Source of the DNA: Ilyonectria destructans
Taxonomy: Eukaryota; Ascomycota; Sordariomycetes; Hypocreales; Nectriaceae
NCBI GenBank assembly: GCA_020740775.1
Contig: JAHEWK010000001.1
Location: 2,232,001-2,296,000, forward strand
Reading direction: 5' to 3'
Length of the DNA: 64,000 nt
This document shows positions 47,686 through 59,750 of this stretch, one piece after another (within the stretch, counting starts at the first letter, position 1; every line of letters begins with the position of its first letter). Below the pieces are notes generated by a model that did not search any database, was not told where the DNA came from, and saw nothing but the letters and a program-made list of their open reading frames with translations. The position numbers and the translations under genes are program-made.

Positions 47686-50169
47686 CTATGTTGATGAGAG
47701 CAGGTTGGTGCTCTTTTTCCGCCCGAGGCCAAAGCTGAGCCGGTCTTTGAGCTTGTCGTGCTTGTCGTTCGCGTCACCGTTCTGCGACGTGGCCAAGGTC
47801 TGGGGCGTCGCTTTATCCTTGTGGTGGAAGAGGCCGAAACTCTTCTTTGACATCGACTTGCTGCCACGCTTGGACCGGTCCAGGAAACTCGACGAGTGCG
47901 ATGCGCTGCCGTTCTCCTTCTTCCGAGCGTCTTCCTCTTGTGCCGCCGACTTCTTGCTGGCCTCGAGGACCTTTTGTAGATCATCTTGCTCGGCCCGTCG
48001 TGCCAGCAACGCCTTGGATTGATCCTCTCGTCGTTTCTTCTCATCAAGCTTGGCCTGCTTCTCTCTCTCCTTCTCCCTCTCCTTCTCGGCCTGCTTTTCT
48101 GCCTTCTCTGCAGCCTCACGCTGCTTCTTCTCACGTTTCTTCTCCTCCTTCGACTTGGCCTCCTCCTTCGTAGTATCTGCTCTACGCAGCCCGTTCGAGG
48201 TCGGCGTTGGAAGCAGAGGAACCGGAGGCTCGTTGCTCACAATTGGAGCGGTAGATGGCATGACGGGGGCGGTAGTGGCGTGAGCTAGACTTAATAGTGG
48301 CTCTTGGTCCTGCATGGGAGGAACAGGCTGTGTCATCTGCCGCTTCAGAGGTGAAGATTCTGGCCCGTCGCCGTTTGCCTGGGCTAGGTTTGCCGCCTCG
48401 TTGGCGAGCTTGACTTCTTCCATTCCTTCCTTCTCTTGCTCTTCTCTAACCTTTTCAAACGTGGTTTCTTGGTAGAAGAGAACGTATGCCGTGGCCATTC
48501 CCGGCTTGTCACCGAAGAAGTTGCGCACGAAGTGCTTGTCTACGGGCTCAACCATCTCGTCATCGAACAGGACCCACCCTCGGTCCTTGGTCTTAATGAT
48601 GGAGACGTAGTGACCGTGATAGGCGTTGCCGCCAATGTGGACCACCACGGCATACAGCTCGTACAAGCGATCGGGGTCGGCTGCGTCATCAGTTGTATTG
48701 AACATACGCAGGTGGTAAGGATAGACGACCCGATGAAAGAGTTTCTGCAATCGACTGTAGTCCTCGGTGTACTTGAAACGCTTCAAATGCAAGGTGAGAA
48801 CCTTGGGAAGACGCTTCACCTTCATTCGCTTTTCCGCTTCCTGGAGGCCACCGCAGTGGTCGCAATGGAACTTATTTCGCTCACAGAGCATTTCTTCGGC
48901 TGAAAACTTTCGTAAGCAAGAGGTGACTGAGGAGTGTTCTTCCAGATCAATGGAGAGGTCGAGGAATGTTTCGTCTCGCTGGGATGCTGTCTCGCACGTC
49001 AAACACTTGGTTTCTGACGTCAAGACGCCTTCGAAAATGTCGTGTACCCAACCAGTCCCAGGGGAGCGGACCCCTGAAGACTGATTCACCACAGCAGCTC
49101 CTAGGGCGGTTTCAACCGACTGTGTCAAGCCATCCTCTAGTTGGAGTTGCATTTTTCGGGCTGTTGCCTCGACGTTCGCGATTACATCATTCAGCACCAA
49201 GCCGTAAAATTCATGGGCATCCTGGTGCATCGAGTTCCGGAACATTTCGTTGTCGCGTTTGAAGATCTCGAGAAATCGCTGAGGGCTCAGGACACCGGTG
49301 TGGGTGTTGCTTTCAATGAGAGCCAAGAAGATGTCCTTGAGGCCCGTAAAAGTGGACTCGTCCATCCCGTACGCTGCTGAGTTCTCCTGCGCCAACTCGA
49401 GAATGGGACCTTTGAGCATGGCCTGTTTCTTCTTGTACTCGGGGGTATCGGGCTTGTCTTCGGGTCGGACGCCAACTTGACCTGGCAACTGATGGTTCAA
49501 GGCCTGTCTCTGCTTGATCACCTGGGACGTGCTGAGGCCCTTCTGTTTGGGTGGCTGGACGGCAGGATTTGGGGGAGGAGGGGGTCTGATGGTGACGTTG
49601 ACTTTGGGACGCGTGCCATTGGGGGTATCGGAAGGCGAATAGGGCGGGTACCTGATGACGTTCTCGCGGAACGACTCAGAGTAGAACAGGGCTTGGACGA
49701 TAGAGTTGCAGTAGCTAGGGAGGGTCAGCAGGGTGGGCATACGAGGTGGCGCGCGCATTAGACTCCATACCATGTATTCCCAAACTAAATAACAAATCAG
49801 TTCAACGATGCTCAGGACTGGAGGATTGGACGGGCGGGAGGGTGAATTAAACGTACGTTCTCGAGGCCAAAGAATCGATCAGTGCCGTCATCGCGCAAGG
49901 GAGGGGCATTCTGGAGCATCTTCTCTAAAGGGGTGAGGTCGAGCACAGGCTCTTCCTTCTTCTTGGAGAGGGCATCCTTGGACGGAGTTGAGGAGGCCTG
50001 TGAATGGAGCGGTATTTTGTCAGTAACGGTCGGATGTCTTGGCGCAAATGAAGAGGGATGGAGAGGATCGGTCGGTGGGTTCGTAAATTGCGAGGGGACG
50101 GGAGCGGGAGGGCAGGGAGTTGCGACGCACCGTGCCGGAGCCCTTGATCTTGTTGAAGAAGCCGGCCAT
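47686..50169 (-). CDS. creB: CreB/Ubp9-type ubiquitin-specific protease
   Basis: Exons 50169-50131, 49997-49857, 49784-49771 and 49714-47686 give 740 residues. CreB in Aspergillus removes ubiquitin from targets and takes part in carbon catabolite repression with CreC. The catalytic cysteine box [20 protein letters not shown] spans exons 3 and 4 (Cys near 65); exon 3 is only 14 nt. The QDAHEF motif, a zinc-binding CxxC pair region ([16 protein letters not shown]) and the His box [11 protein letters not shown] (near 430) follow. After residue ~560 there is a long Lys/Glu coiled coil ([20 protein letters not shown] and onwards), as in CreB. The N-terminus [12 protein letters not shown] starts at the first ATG. 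Orthology to CreB is inferred from domain order and the C-terminal coil. Confidence 0.9.
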
Positions 50170-51083
50170 TTCGGCGTCGGGAAGTCGTCGGAGATGGGCG
50201 CGGGAGCAGCTAGTGGGCTACCGAGCCGGGCTGAGGACGAGGTCGGACGGCCGACCGCAAGAGCTGGGTGGCACCAGCTCAGCGAGGATGGTCGCAATTG
50301 GGGCCGCGGGTCATGCGAAACGGCGTTGGCGGCGGAGAGTGAAGTCGAGTTGGTGAGAGCACGATGCGAGAGACGCCGCGGAGCGAGGTGGTTCGGTCGC
50401 TGGGTCGCTGGATTGCCGACGGGCGAGAGCGAGGCGCGAGAGTTGTGGGGGTGGACGCGATGACGCCGGACTGAACTGCTGGTCTGAGCGGGCGGCAGGT
50501 AAAGGAAAAGGCGGCGGCGTGAGGGAGGGAGGGCGGAAAGGGTTGAAGGAGGAGGGAGGATGGGATGCGAGAGGAGGAGAGAGAGATAGAGAGGTAGGAG
50601 GAGGAAGCGCAAGAAGAGGTAGGTAGCTCAGGTCGCAGGCTGAGGTACGTGGTAGGGTAGGTGGTAGTGGTAGTGGTGTAGTGGTGGCGGGAGAGATGGT
50701 CTGTTCAGGCGTCCAGGCTTGAACCTGGGGGAAGAGGGGGGGGGGGGGGGAGGTTTACTGGGAATAGTGGGCGTTACAGTTGGGTGTGGTGGTACGTCTA
50801 GCGTAGTTGTAGGTACCTACATCCAACAAACCCCGGGCGCCGTGGAGGAGGAGGAGGCAAGGCAAGGCGGAGCGCAGGGCAGGGCAAGGCAGCGGTGGTC
50901 GTGCAGAGCGGAGCGGAGCAGGCGGACATTGTATATTTAGAAAGGGCAATGCAGTGATTGAGTTGTATCAATTCCCCGGTCGTAGCGGCTCTGGAGCGAC
51001 TGAGCGAGACTGAAGGTGGAAGCTGGGCAGAAGCGAGGAACCCTCCATCACCAACCCTCCCCTTACCGTGTCTGGGTCGCTGG

Positions 51084-51181
51084 GTGCTGGGTGCTGGGTG
51101 CTGGATGGGAGGGACGGGGATGCTGCAGTGGGCTGCAGTGGGCTGCAGAGTGCTGCAATGGGCGACGCAATGGGCGACGCG
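51084..51181. repeat. GCTGGGT and GGGCTGCAGT tandem repeats
   Basis: GCTGGGT is repeated four times at about 51082-51110, and TGGGCTGCAG-type units with TGGGCGACGCAA variants follow to 51181. These are simple non-coding repeats upstream of the CreB-like gene. Confidence 0.65.
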
Positions 51182-52105
51182 ACCCCAGCTTGCCCGGGCA
51201 GGCCCCCAAAGGCCCCTAGTGGGCAGTGGGTACAGTAGGTATGGTGGGCCACCCCCGAGCGGAAAACGGGGGGAGCGACACTAGAGGTACCAGCTACGGG
51301 CAACCAACCTGCAAGGAGAGGCAGCGAAGCGGCGCAACCAGAGCAAGGCCCAGGGACTCCAGGAGGCCCTTGGCACCTTAGCCCAAGCAGCCGGACGCCT
51401 CTGCGAGCGTGTCAGCCAGTGGGGAGCCCCATCTCCACTGGGAAGAGAGCCAGAGGGGGAGCCAGGTGGAGCGGAGTGTGGTGTGGTGGGGGGGATGCCC
51501 TGGGGGCCGACGGATGGGTAAAGGAAGGTCGTCGAGCGGTGGTTCCATCCGGGCCCAGGCGGGCGAGGGGCCTATTGGCTGGCCACGGCTATGACGACGA
51601 GGGTTGGGACCTCTTGAGGAGTAGAGAGGCATGGCCACGAGGTACTGGCAGCCAGAGAGGCCGGGGTATCAGCATGGATGGGGGCATGGGTTGGGGCATG
51701 GATGGGGAGCCATGGGGGACGGCTGGACGAACGAAAAGCCCGGCAGCATCGCAGCGGCAGCAAGCAGCAGCAGGAACCGCAGCAGCTAACAGCGCGCGGG
51801 TGCAGTAGACTCGGGGTTCAAGTGGTAAGCGAACTAGTCGAGGCCCTGGGCTGAAAGAGGAGAGCGAGAATTAACTTGCGGTGGTCCTTACAGGAGGCGC
51901 TTCTCGGGTTGTTGGACGCCATGCCCGTAGGTAGGTAGCTTGGCCTTTTCCGACCTCCTTCGGCACACGAGGTGGCTTGTAGAGGGATCGGGTAAATTGG
52001 ACGTTGGCTCGAACCGATCTAGTCATCTGGGCTCCCACATGATTGATACATTGATGACTGAACGGACATGTCGACTCATCCTTTACTTCTCAACAGGCCC
52101 GCCCT

Positions 52106-52171
52106 CGAGACTCCCTCGTGCTCCCGTCGAGACTCCCTCGTGCTCCCGTCGAGACTCCCTCGTGCTCCCTT
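52106..52171. repeat. 22-bp tandem repeat, three units
   Basis: The 22-bp unit begins CGAGACTCCCTCGTGCTCCC and occurs at 52106, 52128 and 52150; the first two copies are identical and the last differs by one base near its end. It is non-coding. Confidence 0.85.
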
Positions 52172-53971
52172 CGCTGACCCGCGTGCCGCGCGCGTGCTCC
52201 GCCGATTCGGATTCGGCACCGGGACCACAATTCGCACTCAGGAAGATGGACTCCGGCCGGCGACATTGTGTGCCCCCCCGAGTAAGGCGAGCTGGCTGCA
52301 CGAGTCAACTGTAAGGCGACGCGCTAAACCGCGGCGCCACGACTTGGCAACCAGGACCGTGAAGAATCTTTTTTTTCTCCTGGCTGCCGAGAGGCGTTGG
52401 GGGGATTGGGATTGGGATTGGGGACTGGACTTTAACCGGCGGCCAGCGAGAGATGTCACCCTCAACACACTCGGGGGACGACTAGGGAAAACCCGTTGAT
52501 GCGGCGCGGTAAGTCATGGATGCCAAGGTCGGCTGCATTCTCGCCATTCAGAAATCGGCGGGGATGCAACCTAGCAACCTGGCAGCTTGGCTAGTAGATC
52601 TTCACCCACAGATATTCTGTGATTTCTGTGGGCAAATATAGGTAGCTCGGCGTAGTCTGGCTGGAACGATCCCGAGATACCACCATCGACGTTGCCTAGG
52701 TACGAATACCTGGTTACCTACCTACCAACCTAATTAATACCAGCCATAGAACCGCACCTGCCAGACTGATGGGTCAGTAAGCCGCAGCCTGGGTTAGGTT
52801 CGATCGTAGATGCGGCTAGGCTCAACAGCTACAGGGCCAGACGAGGAGAAACCCAAACGCAGCCGGAGATCCTCCAGGAAGTCGGATAGTTCAGGGCAGG
52901 ATCAGCCTCGGCCCGGAGGTACATATCCACGTCGATGTTGTTGGGCTCTCGTGAGGAGGTACAGCAGGTACAGGACGAGAGGCGTACGAGGCGATCGTTG
53001 CTTGGTGGGAATTATCGGCGCCTCGCTCGTCGTCGTGTTCCTCCACCACCACGATCTTTCCATCCTCCTTCCCACATGACTACTTGTCTTGTCGCTTCGG
53101 CTCTGCCATGCCGTTGGGCAGTCTGGCTGCAGTCTGGCTGGCTGATCTCGCCACCATCGGCTGCACCAGGAGGGAATGCGGCCAACTCCTGCAGGCAACG
53201 TGCTCCTCAGGTCCCTTCGAGGGCGCGGCGCGGCAAGGCACACCATCACCATCTGTGGAAAGACGCCCCGTGTCACCCTGGTCCTTGCATCCCCCAGCTG
53301 GATTGAACCGATTCTGACAGTCGCGGGGCTTTGAGCGTCTAGGACTTTGGTTAGATTATGGATAGGCAGTGACTGAACTTGGCCGCTCTTATCCTCAGTC
53401 GGGCAACCGCCGCTCTCCCTGCAGAGTCGTTGGCTTTGAGCGGGCAGCGACCTGCTTAATTGATGCTCCCTGTCCATGTCTTGCACCAGGGTTATATCTC
53501 CACTAAGCTGCTCAGTACATAGGGCACCCATTCATTCGTCCCGTTTACGCATACCTACAGTACCTAATTATCATGAATTGATTCATCATCATACATACGC
53601 AAGAACAGCAGCCCCAATAACCTCTCTCCCGCGCCAAAGGCCACGACAGCACGGCACCACCAAGCAGGTAGAGATGCTAGACGATAGACCCTGTTCGATC
53701 CCTGGTACCTTCTCACCCGCCATGTTCAATGATGCGAGAACTTGACAAAGTGTGGGGTTGCCTCGCGCCGCCTCCCCCGTAACCTGCTCACATCACCAAT
53801 CACCCGGCCCTAAGCTCCCAACCACGACGCTGGTATCCTATCACACGCATCCCCCCGCGTCCCAGTCGGTCCGTTGTCGAGTGCTCGACATCCAGATAGG
53901 TGGCACTCGTTCTCACGGCCTCGAGCATGACCAGACGTGCATGCTGGCCGGCGCGCTCTGGCTGATTCTCC

Positions 53972-53996
53972 GCCTGTCCGCCTGTCCGCCTGTCCG
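53972..53996. repeat. 8-bp tandem repeat GCCTGTCC
   Basis: Three exact copies in a row in non-coding DNA, followed by a diverged GACTGCCC and GCCTGGCC. Confidence 0.8.
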
Positions 53997-54358
53997 ACTG
54001 CCCGCCTGGCCTCTGGACTGTCGCCTCGTGTGTCGTGTGCTCGGTGTAGTGGCTGGCGCTCTTACTTACCATGCTCAAGCAGCGTTGGGTCCGGATGACC
54101 TGTTGTTGAGTGCCGCAACCCGACATGGCGCGCCCTTTTTTTACGATTCGGCATTGCGAACTACACCGACCCGAGCCAAGCTAAACGCTTCCCCCAACGG
54201 TCCCCGCTCTCGGAGTTGATGGACGCGAATATGGCTATCGCGTGTGGCGTCGCTCGGGCGGCGCTTCTGCAGCGGCGGCGGTTTCCAGCGCCTGGGCTGG
54301 CGCACTTGCGCTATAATTCTGCATCGTTACCCCTTGATTTCTCAGCGTGCTTTCAGCT

Positions 54359-54409
54359 GGCTGGTGGCTAGAGGCTGGTGGCTAGAGGCTGGTGACTGGT
54401 GGCTGGTGG
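54359..54409. repeat. 14-bp tandem repeat
   Basis: GGCTGGTGGCTAGA occurs twice exactly (54359, 54373) and is followed by a diverged GGCTGGTGACTGGTGGCTGG. Non-coding. Confidence 0.8.
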
Positions 54410-55771
54410 ATGGCCGATGGTCGATTACATTTGTTCTGGAACAACGTCATCTGCGTTAGCGCGGTTCGCACTCTCACCCACCCTCGCCCACCCGCTCAAA
54501 CGCACGCAAGCGTAACTGGCTTCCCCGCCTCCATGTGCCATGACAAAAATGTCCATTTTGGGTGACCGATTGATTGCACTGGACGACAGACTAGGCGCAC
54601 CAGACGTACCGTAAGTAGGCTCCAGTCATTGCTCCAAGACGAGCAGTCCTGCCGTTGCAAGCGCCTCAGCCAACCTAAACCACTCAACCAACCAGCCAAT
54701 CAATATCCTCCCGATGCCCTCCCGTTTCCCTCCCAAGCCGCGATGATCCTGGAAATAGGATTTGCGCTGTTTGGCGCCCCTGACGCCTCATAAACGGCTG
54801 AGTAGCAGTTGAGATGGTCCTGCAGGATGTCATCTCACGGATGTTGAGATCGCCCCGCTCCACGAAAGACCCATTTACAGACTCCATTGCGTACCCACTC
54901 GCGTCGTCTTCCATCTCCGGAGAGCTGACTCGCTTGTGGTTTTTATTCATCTCGATATCACCTCAGCAAGAGCTGGCTCCTCATCCCACCATGACAGAAT
55001 CACTGCCCGTGCTCAGAAAATGGTGAAACGTGCTCCAGCTGCATGGCTGATTCGTGATGGGGCCGCCGTTGCTGCAAACATGGATATCCCCTTGCGGGCT
55101 CTCCCGAAGCTGCCGCCCGAACACCGACAAGTGATTACACACCCACTCTTTTGCTTGCCGTCTTTGTCAGCTGTATCCCACGAGTTTGGGACGAGAAACA
55201 ATGGGCCATGATGAACATGCTGATCATAACGCCGACTTTGATAGGAAATGTGACTAAATATCCGCAGGATCCGAAGTTCCGGCAATCGATCCACAAATAG
55301 CTTATTAAACAAGAGCATTACTCTTTGGATAATCTTCACATGATAACGTTGACTTTCTCTTCTAATCTTCAACCCCGCTTATGTAAACGAATGAGTGACT
55401 AAAGAAGCGGAACAGGGTACAATACTGCCAGACGTATATGCACTAAGATAGATAAGAGTATCTTTTTTGCCGTGTGTGTGTGGGTGTGTGGGTGTTTGCG
55501 TCTATACAGATGATATCACATCAAAGCCTTGCGATTAATGATGTCCCCTGGACAATATACATATCAGATGTGGCCAGTTATGACTATTCACACTACAATT
55601 TAAAACAGTCCCCAAAGGGAGACGAAGTACGGACCCTTATTCATCTGCAAGACCGACCCTTACTATACCAGCAACTCTACTGTGAGCGACAGGAGTCGTA
55701 TAAGACATTGGTTAACAACTCAGATGCTCTCCCTGGCAACAAGACCCCCATGATCCTAACCTCAAAAGCTC

Positions 55772-56990
55772 TCACTTCTTCTCCGCCGGAGGTGGAGCAC
55801 CACCCGTGGTAGGGAAGCCCATGAAGATCTTGAAGTAGTCCTATCCGATTACGTTAGCACCGCCCGAAACTGTTTGAGATTGCCACGAGTGCAGGGCTTG
55901 ATGAGTGACTTACATAGATCATCCACTGAAGACCAGTCAGGGTACCAATCATGACGATTCGCACCGGAAGTCCGTTCCAAAGACCCGAGAAGCCGATGTC
56001 CTTGTATACTCGCCCTATAGCACTTCCAAAGGCCTCGCCCGGAGCGCGGGTTGCGTTGAGCTTGCTGACCATGACGTCGGCCGGGTGAGACACAATGGCA
56101 CACAGGATACCCGCCAGGTATCCACCGGTAAAGGAGACACCAGTCTGGGCGGCCTTGCCGTAATCATCCTTCTGGCCAGGCAGGCGGTCATAGATCATCT
56201 CGACAATAGTTTCGAACGAGGCGAACTTCATCATCGTGTACGGGATCTGGCGACCCCAAAGCGGGTACAGGCCCTTGTACAGGCCGGCCACGCCCTCCTT
56301 ACCAACGACGGTGCTCAGGCCGTGAAAAGTGCCGCGATACGGGTTCGGGATGCTGCCCTGCATACGAACCTTGATCGCCTCGAACGGGCAAAGGGCGAGG
56401 TCAGCCAAGACTTCGGCGGAAGCTGAGGCCGCCAAGTACAGACCGGTTTTGTACTTGTAAGCGGCCTCGGGACCTGCCATATCCGAGTATGTCTTCTTGA
56501 AGTATTCATACCAGCCGTACTTGAAGGCGCCCTGGGCGCTGTAGCCGAGCAACGTGGGACCCCAGCCGGTGAAGATGCCGCGGACGCCCTCGGCACGGTA
56601 TATCGTGCCCCAGCCCTGGATGTTGCTCTTATACAGCTTCGGGTCGACCTGGCGGCGGGTCTTGACGAGATCGAGCGGTGTTACAGCTGCGTGAGTAAGG
56701 CCCTGAATGTGCAAAGGATTAGTTCAATGCTTCGGTGAAGACTCTCAGGTATGACAAGATAGTCGTCAAGTCTGGGTTGGATACAGGAGACTCACACAGG
56801 CCAGCAGTCCACCAAACGTGCAAGCGGCATAGTATTGGGCGGAGAAGAGCTCAATCTTTCCAGGTTTGGCTTGGGCCTTGGCATTGTCGACGATGGAGTA
56901 GGCGCTGTACAGCTCCGTGCGGGCCTGGTAGGGAGTGCGGCCATTGACTGAGGCCTTGAAAACCTCCTGGGAGGGATGCAATGGCGACAT
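55772..56990 (-). CDS. Mitochondrial phosphate carrier (PIC2/MIR1 type)
   Basis: Three exons (56990-56796, 56702-55914, 55840-55772) give 350 residues. The carrier imports phosphate into the matrix for ATP synthesis. The three repeats carry the mitochondrial carrier signatures PLDLVKTR, PFEAIKVR and PADVMVSK. GPTLLGYSAQGAFKYGWYEY and GRQIPYTMMKFASFE are hallmarks of phosphate carriers. The N-terminal 65 residues before the first repeat and the short third exon (DYFKIFMGFPTTGG, then PPPAEKK) are normal for Sordariomycete proteins. It diverges from the CBS-domain gene. PIC2-like and MIR1-like members are hard to separate by eye. Confidence 0.95.
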
Positions 56991-57959
56991 GATGGGAGGA
57001 GCAATTGCGAACGGGGAGCTCGGGTAGTGGTGATCTAGGTTGAGGAAGCGTGTAAGTCAATGTCTGGAGAGGGAGATGCCGTAGGTTGATGCTGAGGAAT
57101 AGGAAAGATTGGATACGGAACTCGAGTGCCTTATCGTGATGCAGCTTGAGGTTTATTCTGATGGATGCGAGAGGTGATGCGGCTACTGTGACGTACCTCT
57201 GGTTATGACGTCGACGAATGGACGCAGTCGGGGAGCACCTTAGCAGGAAGTAGAGGGAGAGTACCCCTTCTTGTGGTGACAATAGGAAGTGCCAAAAGCT
57301 GAGACGAATAGCTACCTATCCAGGGAAGGAATAAAAGAGCTCAGGAAACGAGATTGTCAAACAGAGGCGTGCGGAGTGTCGACAATGCTCCCGGACATAA
57401 GACTCCGATTCCCCGTGCCCCGACCCCCGGAAGGATGCCACGCTCGCTAACCACGGCGATTGGGTTGGCTGGCGGTACAGACAAGGACATGATGCTTACG
57501 GGTACATTACCTGCCACACGAGCGAAACGGACGGATGTTGACAAGCCACAAGTACGATTGACGATCTCGTCTACAGTATTTCGTCCTTCTGCGCTTCACC
57601 GTGTAAGTGGAAGCTGCGCATAGTGGATCGATGCCAGTTCACGATTGACGCTGGAGGTTTTGCGACAGAGAGCCGCCGGGCGCTAAATGGCGTAGCGGAC
57701 CGGGCGTCACTCAAGGTCCCGGTCCCGCCCAGCGCTGCGGCTGCGGCTGCCCCACCATTCACTCAGAGTCACCGTATTGCTACTGCACGTAAATCCCTGA
57801 CGTGCATTTGCTCGAACCACCACCAACACCACGCCCATTAACAACCTCGCGATCCCCTCACTTGACGCCTCCAGGAAAGGCTCCTACCACATTCACGGAA
57901 GCTCGCGGCTTCTGTTTCCAATTGAATACATACGCCGTCACACAGCGCTCACCGTCACC
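56991..57959. promoter_or_regulatory. Divergent region phosphate carrier / CBS protein
   Basis: About 970 nt must contain both promoters. No gene is supported. A GCTGCGGCTGCGGCTGC repeat lies near 57735-57750, and C/A-rich leader-like sequence precedes the CBS gene (57815-57959). Confidence 0.45.
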
Positions 57960-58578
57960 ATGGCTGCTGCTACCGCCACCGCTTCTGGCCCTGCGTCGCA
58001 GCCCCTCGTCACCAGCTGGTCGTCTCGATATCGCGGGGTAAGTCTTGATGCGCAACCTGCGTTGACGGAGCATGCTCCGCCCTCTATATCCCCCCTACTT
58101 CTTGGCTTTTGCCCTGTACCGAATAGCGAGCTAACACCTCCCCTCCTAGGCCACCATCCAAGACCTCGACCCTCCCGCCGCCCTCTCCCTCAACCCCTCC
58201 GACTCCATCTCCCTCGCCCTCCTCTCTGCGTTCGAGCGCGACTACACTCACCTGACCATCGTCGACTCCGATACCCGCGCCCTGCTGGGATACCTCTCCA
58301 TCCCGCATCTGCAGTCGCTGCTCGACAGCGGCAAGATCAAGCCCGAGGACCAGCTCGCCGCCGCCATGACACGCTTCCAGCGCCGCGGCCGCACCTACCG
58401 TGTCATTACCATGGAGACGCCCCTCGAGGATCTTGAGGACTTCTTCCGCGGCGGCCAGCCCGAGGGTGCCCCCTGGAAGCAGGAGTTTGCCGTCATCACC
58501 GACGAGAAGAGGAGGTTTGTCCTTGGCGTCGCCACAGTCCAGGACTTGGAGGAGTTTGCCAAGCGGAGACCGGCTTGA
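57960..58578 (+). CDS. Small CBS-domain protein
   Basis: Two exons (57960-58037, 58150-58578) give 168 residues. After an Ala-rich start (MAAATATASG) the protein is essentially a CBS pair: ATIQDLDPPAALSLNPSDSI, then AFERDYTHLTIVDSDTRALL and GYLSIPHLQSLLDSGKI for the first, and TYRVITMETPLEDLEDFF with QEFAVITDEKRRFVLGVATV for the second. CBS pairs bind adenosine nucleotides such as AMP or ATP. No enzymatic domain is attached, so a regulatory or sensing role is likely. The family is widespread and unstudied in filamentous fungi as far as I know. Confidence 0.88.
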
Positions 58579-59032
58579 GTGAGGTGAAGAGTACTGGAAG
58601 ATAAGGAGAAAGCTTATAGAATATCCCTCTGGGAATGAACAAATGCAAATAAATTGCGTCAAAAGAAATAGCACGTCAAGCAAAGCATTATGGGCGTTGA
58701 ATGGGCTAGACTGAATGCCAGGGCATGGAACGCAGGAGACATGAGTCAATACCACCTCGGCCATGTGACAAGGACGATGGACAAACAACAGCCTATAGGT
58801 ACCAGCTAGGAAAAATACAACAGCAGAGCTTCAAAAGCCCATGCAAACTACAAGTTCTCATGCAAGATTCAATATTTCTTATTGTCAATTACAGGCTGGA
58901 CCGATAGCAATTCTTATCAAGGTTCATAATTCTAGGGCAAACCCACATCCCCCTCTATCGAAAGGTATTCTAGTGCTATGAGTTCAAACTTGACCTGTCC
59001 TAGCATCCCGCGCAGCTCTAGCAAATGAGTTT
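58579..59032. other. Convergent 3' region CBS protein / lipocalin-like
   Basis: A/T-rich relative to the neighbours; contains the 3' ends of the two convergent genes. No other feature could be supported. Confidence 0.5.
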
Positions 59033-59750
59033 CTAAGGGACGTAGTCGTACACGAGGCGGATTGCGACCCGCTGATCGCCCTTGGTCACAACAACGTGGC
59101 GACAGTACCGCCTCTCGCCATCGATGGTCTGGAAGCCCCAAATCTGGGTGGCAATCCAGCCGTTTTCCTGGCTCTCGACGTAGCTCTTGAAGAAGTTCTT
59201 GCCCTCGCCCTCAATGAGCCAGTCCTTCTTGAGATACTCGTCGTCGACCTCGTCGAGGCTGACCCAGGAGGAGCGGCCCTTGACGGAGCCGAACAGCCAG
59301 TCCGAGTTGTCGCGGAATGTGTTGTCGACGCAGCGGTTCTCGTGGGTGCTGCTGAGACCCGAGGCGGACTGGACGATGTCGACGTGGCTGACGATGTCGG
59401 TGGATGTGTTGGGGGGCTTGGGGGGCGCCTTGTACTGGTTCACGGCGAGGGAGATGGAGGCGATGCCGATGGCCTTGCGCGTCATCCAGCCGATGCCCTG
59501 GAGGGAGAGTACGGGCTCCGAGCTGTCGGACAGGGTTTTGTTCTGGTATCATGTTAGTGTCGGTGAACAGGGTTGGGGAGGGCTGCAGGCGTATCAAGAG
59601 CTGGAGGAGGGGCAGATATGTTGAGGGGTTACGGTTGGGCCGGGTGAGTGACGATCATGAGAGGACGCAAAACGCGAAATACGCAGAATTACTTACCATG
59701 AGCCAGTTTCCACTGAGGTCATTCAGCGTCTTTTCCGCAGGGGCCGCCAT
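59033..59750 (-). CDS. Lipocalin-like fungal protein
   Basis: Exons 59750-59697 and 59542-59033 give 187 residues. The start MAAPAEKTLNDLSGNWLMNK has the GxW motif that opens the lipocalin/calycin barrel. Later strands read QGIGWMTRKAIGIASISLAV, STDIVSHVDIVQSASGLSST, HENRCVDNTFRDNSDWLFGS and WIATQIWGFQTIDGERRYCR, ending VAIRLVYDYVP. This pattern fits small cytosolic lipocalin-like proteins common in ascomycetes. There is no signal peptide or membrane segment. Such folds bind small hydrophobic ligands; the ligand here is unknown. The assignment rests on the N-terminal motif and repeated beta-strand pattern, not on a search. Confidence 0.8.

Larger units (their letters stand above)
50170..55771. 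other. 5.6 kb gene-poor interval rich in short tandem repeats
   Basis: The left end is the CreB-like promoter and leader. No coding gene could be supported beyond it: open frames up to 266 codons exist but are compositionally biased or without any domain. Noted items: a run of 15 G (50736-50750), CTGGGTG and GGGCTGCAGT repeats (51084-51180), a 22-bp triplet repeat (52106-52171), GCCTGTCC x3 (53972-53996), a 14-bp repeat (54359-54409), and TACCTACC-type motifs near 52690-52730. The right end is the 3' flank of the phosphate carrier gene. Long non-coding RNAs or a distant promoter are possible but not shown. Confidence 0.5.

Noticed and set aside
52314..52345. tRNA-like D-arm on the minus strand (GCGC...GCGC with GGTTTAGC)
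   Set aside because: No matching anticodon stem, T-arm with GTTCRA or acceptor stem could be folded around it.
52902..53531. 210-codon open frame on the minus strand
   Set aside because: Arg/Ser/Trp-rich, no domain, and equal-length frames overlap on the other strand; looks like chance in GC-rich DNA.
53690..53702. B-box-like GTTCGATCCC
   Set aside because: Flanks do not form a T-stem or a tRNA cloverleaf, and there is no A-box at the right distance.
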